From Comamonadaceae bacterium UBA2121 (lineage in GTDB: Bacteria; Pseudomonadota; Gammaproteobacteria; Burkholderiales; Burkholderiaceae_C): DNA of 64,000 nt. The position numbers and the translations under genes are program-made. The stretch is from positions 62,001-126,000 of the forward strand of contig DCYB01000007.1 of the NCBI GenBank assembly GCA_002331385.1, read 5' to 3'. Positions 60,985 through 64,000 of this stretch are shown one piece after another; the stretch's first letter is position 1; each line of letters starts with the position of its first letter. The notes under the pieces are model-generated. The model was given only the letters and a program-made list of their open reading frames with translations, made no database searches and had not been told where the DNA came from.

Positions 60985-61824
60985 ATGGAGTTACGACAAC
61001 GAGCATTGGAGGTCTTGGGTATCGCCGATCCCGACCTCAAATCATCCGCCACGCTGGATATGTATGCACAGGCGGCGCAATTTTCAATAGATGCCTGTGT
61101 GGTGCTGGACGTTCCAGCCGGGGTAGTGCTCCCCGGGCACCCCGCCAAGCCGGAGTTGTTGCACCATACCGCCGTGGGTCGCCGCTCACCGGCCACCGCC
61201 GAAGGCCGGGCGACTCTGATGCATGCGATCGCACACATTGAATTCAACGCCATCAATCTGGCACTGGATGCCATCTGGCGTTTTACGGACATGCCCGAGG
61301 CGTTCTACCTGGATTGGCTGCGCGTTGCCGGCGAGGAGGCCAAGCACTTTCGCCTGTTGCGCGATCACTTGCGCACCATGGGCTATGACTACGGCGATTT
61401 TCCTGCGCATCAGGGGTTGTGGACGATGTGCGAGAAAACGGCGCACGACATCGTTGCACGCATGGCTCTGGTGCCGCGGACCATGGAAGCGCGCGGGCTG
61501 GATGCCACGCCACTCATCCAGAAGAAGCTGCGCCAGATTGGCGCGCCCGATGCCGTTTGCGCCGCATCCATCCTCGACATCATCCTAGAAGAGGAAGTTG
61601 GTCATGTCGCGATCGGCAACCGCTGGTACTTCTGGCTGTGTGAACGCGACGGACTGGACGCGCAACCGCATTTTTTCGAACTCATGCGGCGCTACGAAGC
61701 GCCTCGCCCCAAGCCGCCCCTCAACACATCAGCACGCCTGCAGGCCGGATTCACGGAGGCCGAACTGGAATGGTTGCTGCAACCCGAGCGCCTTGACTCA
61801 AATCAATTACCAACGCGACCTTGA
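60985..61824 (+). CDS. DUF455 ferritin-like protein
   Basis: A 279-residue helical protein of the DUF455 family, a ferritin-like fold. Carboxylate/His metal motifs are visible as MHAIAHIEFNAINLALD, AGEEAKHFRLLRDHL and EEEVGHVAIG, in the order expected of a di-iron four-helix bundle. Relatives include the MiaE-type hydroxylases, but the reaction of DUF455 proteins is not established. It diverges from the carbonic anhydrase gene and stands alone. Confidence 0.88.
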   Translation: MELRQRALEVLGIADPDLKSSATLDMYAQAAQFSIDACVVLDVPAGVVLPGHPAKPELLHHTAVGRRSPATAEGRATLMHAIAHIEFNAINLALDAIWRFTDMPEAFYLDWLRVAGEEAKHFRLLRDHLRTMGYDYGDFPAHQGLWTMCEKTAHDIVARMALVPRTMEARGLDATPLIQKKLRQIGAPDAVCAASILDIILEEEVGHVAIGNRWYFWLCERDGLDAQPHFFELMRRYEAPRPKPPLNTSARLQAGFTEAELEWLLQPERLDSNQLPTRP

Positions 61825-61967
61825 TACGCGTTAACAAATTAGTCACATCTCGTAAGCCCTGAGAAGCAACTTCATTCCTACAATCCATAGCGCCCATCAA
61901 TTGACACCTCGCTCAAACCAAGCGCAGCGCTTTTGCTCAGTGGGCGGATTGCGTTTGCCAAGGAAGC

Positions 61968-63224
61968 ATGTACATCAGCCCGACTACCCAGACCCCAGCA
62001 CTTGCCACCGGAACATCCGCAGGCACGCTGATTGCCAGACAGGCCATCGTGAACACAATGGGGAAAGTCGTCGGCCATGAACTGTTCAACCGTTCACGCA
62101 GCCATTCCGCGCACACCGCTGCCAGCGACATGCTGCTGGCGCTGACGGCGCTGTCGCACGTCGGCCTGGAAGAACTCATGGGCGACACGCTGATTTTCGT
62201 GAACTGCACGCATGAGAGTCTGGGGGAAGGCCATCTGGCGCTGCTGGACCCGGCCAAGGTGATTCTGGAAGTCCCGTCACTTGGACATACGGCGGCCGAG
62301 GAAGTGCGCACGCGCTTGCCCACCCTCACCATGCTGCATGAGCGCGGATTCCGCCTCGCGTTCAGTCACACGGTGCTGGAGTCTGCCTACGCGCCGTGGC
62401 TGCCCCTGGCCGATTACATCAAGCTCGACCTGTCGGTGCTTCCCGCCGATCAAGTGACGGTGCTCACCAAATTTGCGCTGCGCGAAACCTCGGCCAAGCT
62501 GATCGCCGAAAAGATCGAAACCGCCGCCCAGCTCGAATTGCTGACATCTCTGGGCGTCGGCCTGTTCCAGGGCTATTGGCTCTCTCGCCCGAAACTCGTT
62601 CAGGCCAAGCTGCTGCTGCCCGAGCAGGCCAGCATCGACCAACTCAGTCACCTGCTGCGCGCCAGCGCCAGTCACCACGATCTCGCCCAGTGGGTGATGC
62701 AGGATGCCGTGCTCACGTTCAACCTGCTGCGCCTGCTCGTCACGTCGGGGGTCTGCCCGGTGCAGGGCCCAACGTCCATCGAGCACGCCATCACGCTGCT
62801 CGGACGCCATCGCATCGCTTGCTGGATCGGACTGCTGCAAACTTTTCACATGGCGAGTGAGAGCACGCCCACCACAGCGCGCACCGCCCTGCTCCATGGG
62901 CGCTTCATGCAGCTCATCACGCAGGCACAGCATTTACCGCAAGCAGTGAGCGATCAGGCCTTCCTCGTGGGCGTCATTTCGCAATTGGGACAATTGCTGG
63001 ACATCTCCTCGGCCTCGGTGATCAGCCTGCTGCAATTGCCCTCCGTGGTGACCTCTGCGGTGCTGGGCAACACCGGCTATCTGGGCGCGTTGCTCAGCCT
63101 CGCGCGCTCGTCCGAACAGGGGCACAGCGACGAACTGCTGAACGCCGCCAGCGCACTGGGGCTTTCGGCGCAGCAACTGACGGAAGCGCGCCAGCAAGCG
63201 CTGGAGTGGGCGCGCCTGACCTGA
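61968..63224 (+). CDS. EAL-HDOD protein with degenerate EAL domain
   Basis: A 418-residue protein. The N-terminal EAL-like domain (about 20-215) has HELFNRS in place of the EAL motif, with remnants LIFVN, VILEVP, YIKLDLSVL, AEKIET and LGVGLFQGYWLSRP; several metal-binding residues needed for c-di-GMP hydrolysis are missing. The HDOD domain (about 225-400) resembles the metal-free HD domain of signalling adaptors. The YuxH/CdgJ family has this order. It is likely a c-di-GMP-linked regulator or adaptor rather than an active phosphodiesterase. Confidence 0.88.
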   Translation: MYISPTTQTPALATGTSAGTLIARQAIVNTMGKVVGHELFNRSRSHSAHTAASDMLLALTALSHVGLEELMGDTLIFVNCTHESLGEGHLALLDPAKVILEVPSLGHTAAEEVRTRLPTLTMLHERGFRLAFSHTVLESAYAPWLPLADYIKLDLSVLPADQVTVLTKFALRETSAKLIAEKIETAAQLELLTSLGVGLFQGYWLSRPKLVQAKLLLPEQASIDQLSHLLRASASHHDLAQWVMQDAVLTFNLLRLLVTSGVCPVQGPTSIEHAITLLGRHRIACWIGLLQTFHMASESTPTTARTALLHGRFMQLITQAQHLPQAVSDQAFLVGVISQLGQLLDISSASVISLLQLPSVVTSAVLGNTGYLGALLSLARSSEQGHSDELLNAASALGLSAQQLTEARQQALEWARLT

Positions 63225-63264
63225 GATCGCGCACCCAACTGGCCTGCGCCTGCTGGTGCGGGCA

Positions 63265-64000
63265 TCAATCCAGTTCCAGCTTGCGTTCGCGGATCAGCGC
63301 GGACCACTTGGCGTTGTCCTTGGCGACAAAATCGGCAAACTCCTTGGGCCCGAGCGGATGGGCTTGCGCGCCAGCGTTGGCGAACTTGCTCTGGATTTCC
63401 GGCTGGGCAAGCACCTTGTTGAGCGCCGCAGACAGGCGCTGGGTGATGTCGGGCGACAGCCCTGCGGGCGCAACCAGGCCCTGAAAGCCCACCGACTCCA
63501 TGCCCTTGAGGCCCAACTCCCGCACCGTAGGCACGTCGGGCAGTTGCGGATCGCGCTCCGGCCCGGTCACCGCCAGCGCCTTCAGCCGACCGCCCTTGAT
63601 GTGGGGAATCAGCACCGTGCCCGCATCGATCAGCAACTGCGTCTGCCCGCCGATCAGGTCCTGAATGGCGGGCGCACTGCCTTTGTAGGGAACATGCGTG
63701 GCGTTAAGGCCCGTGGCCTGATTCATCAACTCGCCATTCAGGTGCGTCGACGTGCCCGCGCCGCCCGAGGCGAAGTTCACCTGCCCTGCGTGTGATTTCT
63801 CCCAGTTCACCCAATCCTTCATGTCCCGCGCCGGATGGTCAGGGCGCGTCACCGCGACATAGCTGCCCTGACTGATCTGGCCAATGTACGTGAACTGCTT
63901 GATCGGGTCGTACGGCATCTTCTTTTGCAGATACGGAGCGATCGCGAACGGCCCGGTATTGGCGAGCAGCAAGGTGTAGCCGTCCGCTTGCGCGCGCGTG
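63265..64000 (-). CDS. Bug/TctC-family periplasmic receptor (5' partial)
   Basis: The frame stays open to the end of the window, so the N-terminal part including the signal peptide is missing; about 245 residues are present. It belongs to the Bordetella uptake gene (TctC-like) solute receptor family: ADGYTLLLANTG, KMPYDPIKQFTYIGQI, FASGGAGTSTHLNGELMNQATGLNATHVPYKGSAPAIQDLIGGQ and GRLKALAVTG are hallmark segments. These bind carboxylates or aromatic acids; many are orphans without TctAB permease, and none is adjacent here. Confidence 0.92.
   Translation of the reverse strand, partial: TRAQADGYTLLLANTGPFAIAPYLQKKMPYDPIKQFTYIGQISQGSYVAVTRPDHPARDMKDWVNWEKSHAGQVNFASGGAGTSTHLNGELMNQATGLNATHVPYKGSAPAIQDLIGGQTQLLIDAGTVLIPHIKGGRLKALAVTGPERDPQLPDVPTVRELGLKGMESVGFQGLVAPAGLSPDITQRLSAALNKVLAQPEIQSKFANAGAQAHPLGPKEFADFVAKDNAKWSALIRERKLELD

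Noticed and set aside
1..64000. tRNA, rRNA, prophage, transposon or integron genes
   Set aside because: No cloverleaf, ribosomal RNA segment, transposase, integrase or phage structural gene could be recognised on either strand.

Overview
The window is about 64 kb of GC-rich (roughly 63-65% by eye) chromosomal DNA from a betaproteobacterium, most probably a member of the Comamonadaceae (Acidovorax/Comamonas/Delftia/Diaphorobacter group). The evidence is gene content and arrangement: tandem Liv-type binding proteins, xseB-ispA-dxs, coaBC next to dut, the series pyrG-kdsA-DUF1330-eno-ftsB, Bug/TctC and TRAP receptors, and parE followed by a lytic transglycosylase and parC. Most of the window is core housekeeping DNA. 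I saw no rRNA, tRNA, CRISPR array, transposase, integrase or prophage gene.

Layout. 1-3048: end of an AttH/CrtC-like lipocalin gene, then an orphan hybrid histidine kinase. 3176-9312 (minus): a six-gene branched-chain amino acid/amide ABC operon, livG-livF-SBP-SBP-livH-livM, ended by a strong terminator. 9459-12997: modE diverging from modABC over a good ModE-type palindrome. 13167-16961: TRAP permease genes dctQM converging on a TakP-like receptor gene. 17187-20431 (minus): xseB-ispA-dxs for isoprenoid precursors. 20766-25491 (plus): Rieske oxygenase, EamA exporter, sulfurtransferase and a BLUF-like/roadblock-like fusion. 25563-32266 (minus): aldehyde dehydrogenase, alpha-E and circularly permuted ATP-grasp pair, ComEC. 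32590-35179 (plus): RidA, PdxY and a lower-GC O-methyltransferase that looks acquired. 35319-42223 (minus): a DUF2799 lipoprotein, then parC, a lytic transglycosylase, an array of 165-bp repeats and parE. 42330-47373 (plus): MFS transporter, a tiny membrane protein coupled to a methyltransferase, dapA, bamC and a WalJ-like hydrolase. 47885-53785: an Ala-rich lipoprotein, a RoxA-like oxygenase and hypothetical neighbour, slyD, a glycine-zipper lipoprotein, dut, a membrane protein and coaBC. 53889-59149 (plus): pyrG, kdsA, DUF1330, eno, ftsB and a Cys-rich hypothetical. 59248-64000: hslO and gamma carbonic anhydrase, a DUF455 protein, a degenerate EAL-HDOD protein and the C-terminal part of a Bug receptor.

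How the parts fit. Nutrient uptake is prominent: Liv ABC, molybdate ABC, TRAP and Bug receptors, EamA and MFS carriers. Envelope and cell-cycle functions (BamC, FtsB, KdsA, lytic transglycosylase, lipoproteins) and topoisomerase IV make up most of the rest.

No clear new defence or biosynthetic system is visible. The items I would look at first are: the 165-bp array between parE and the transglycosylase gene, which keeps one frame open and overlaps both neighbours; the BLUF-like protein that has lost photochemical residues and carries a roadblock-like tail; the Arg-for-Lys Walker A in LivF; the Gly/Tyr/Ser-rich tail on DctM; and the low-GC methyltransferase island with related flanking sequences.
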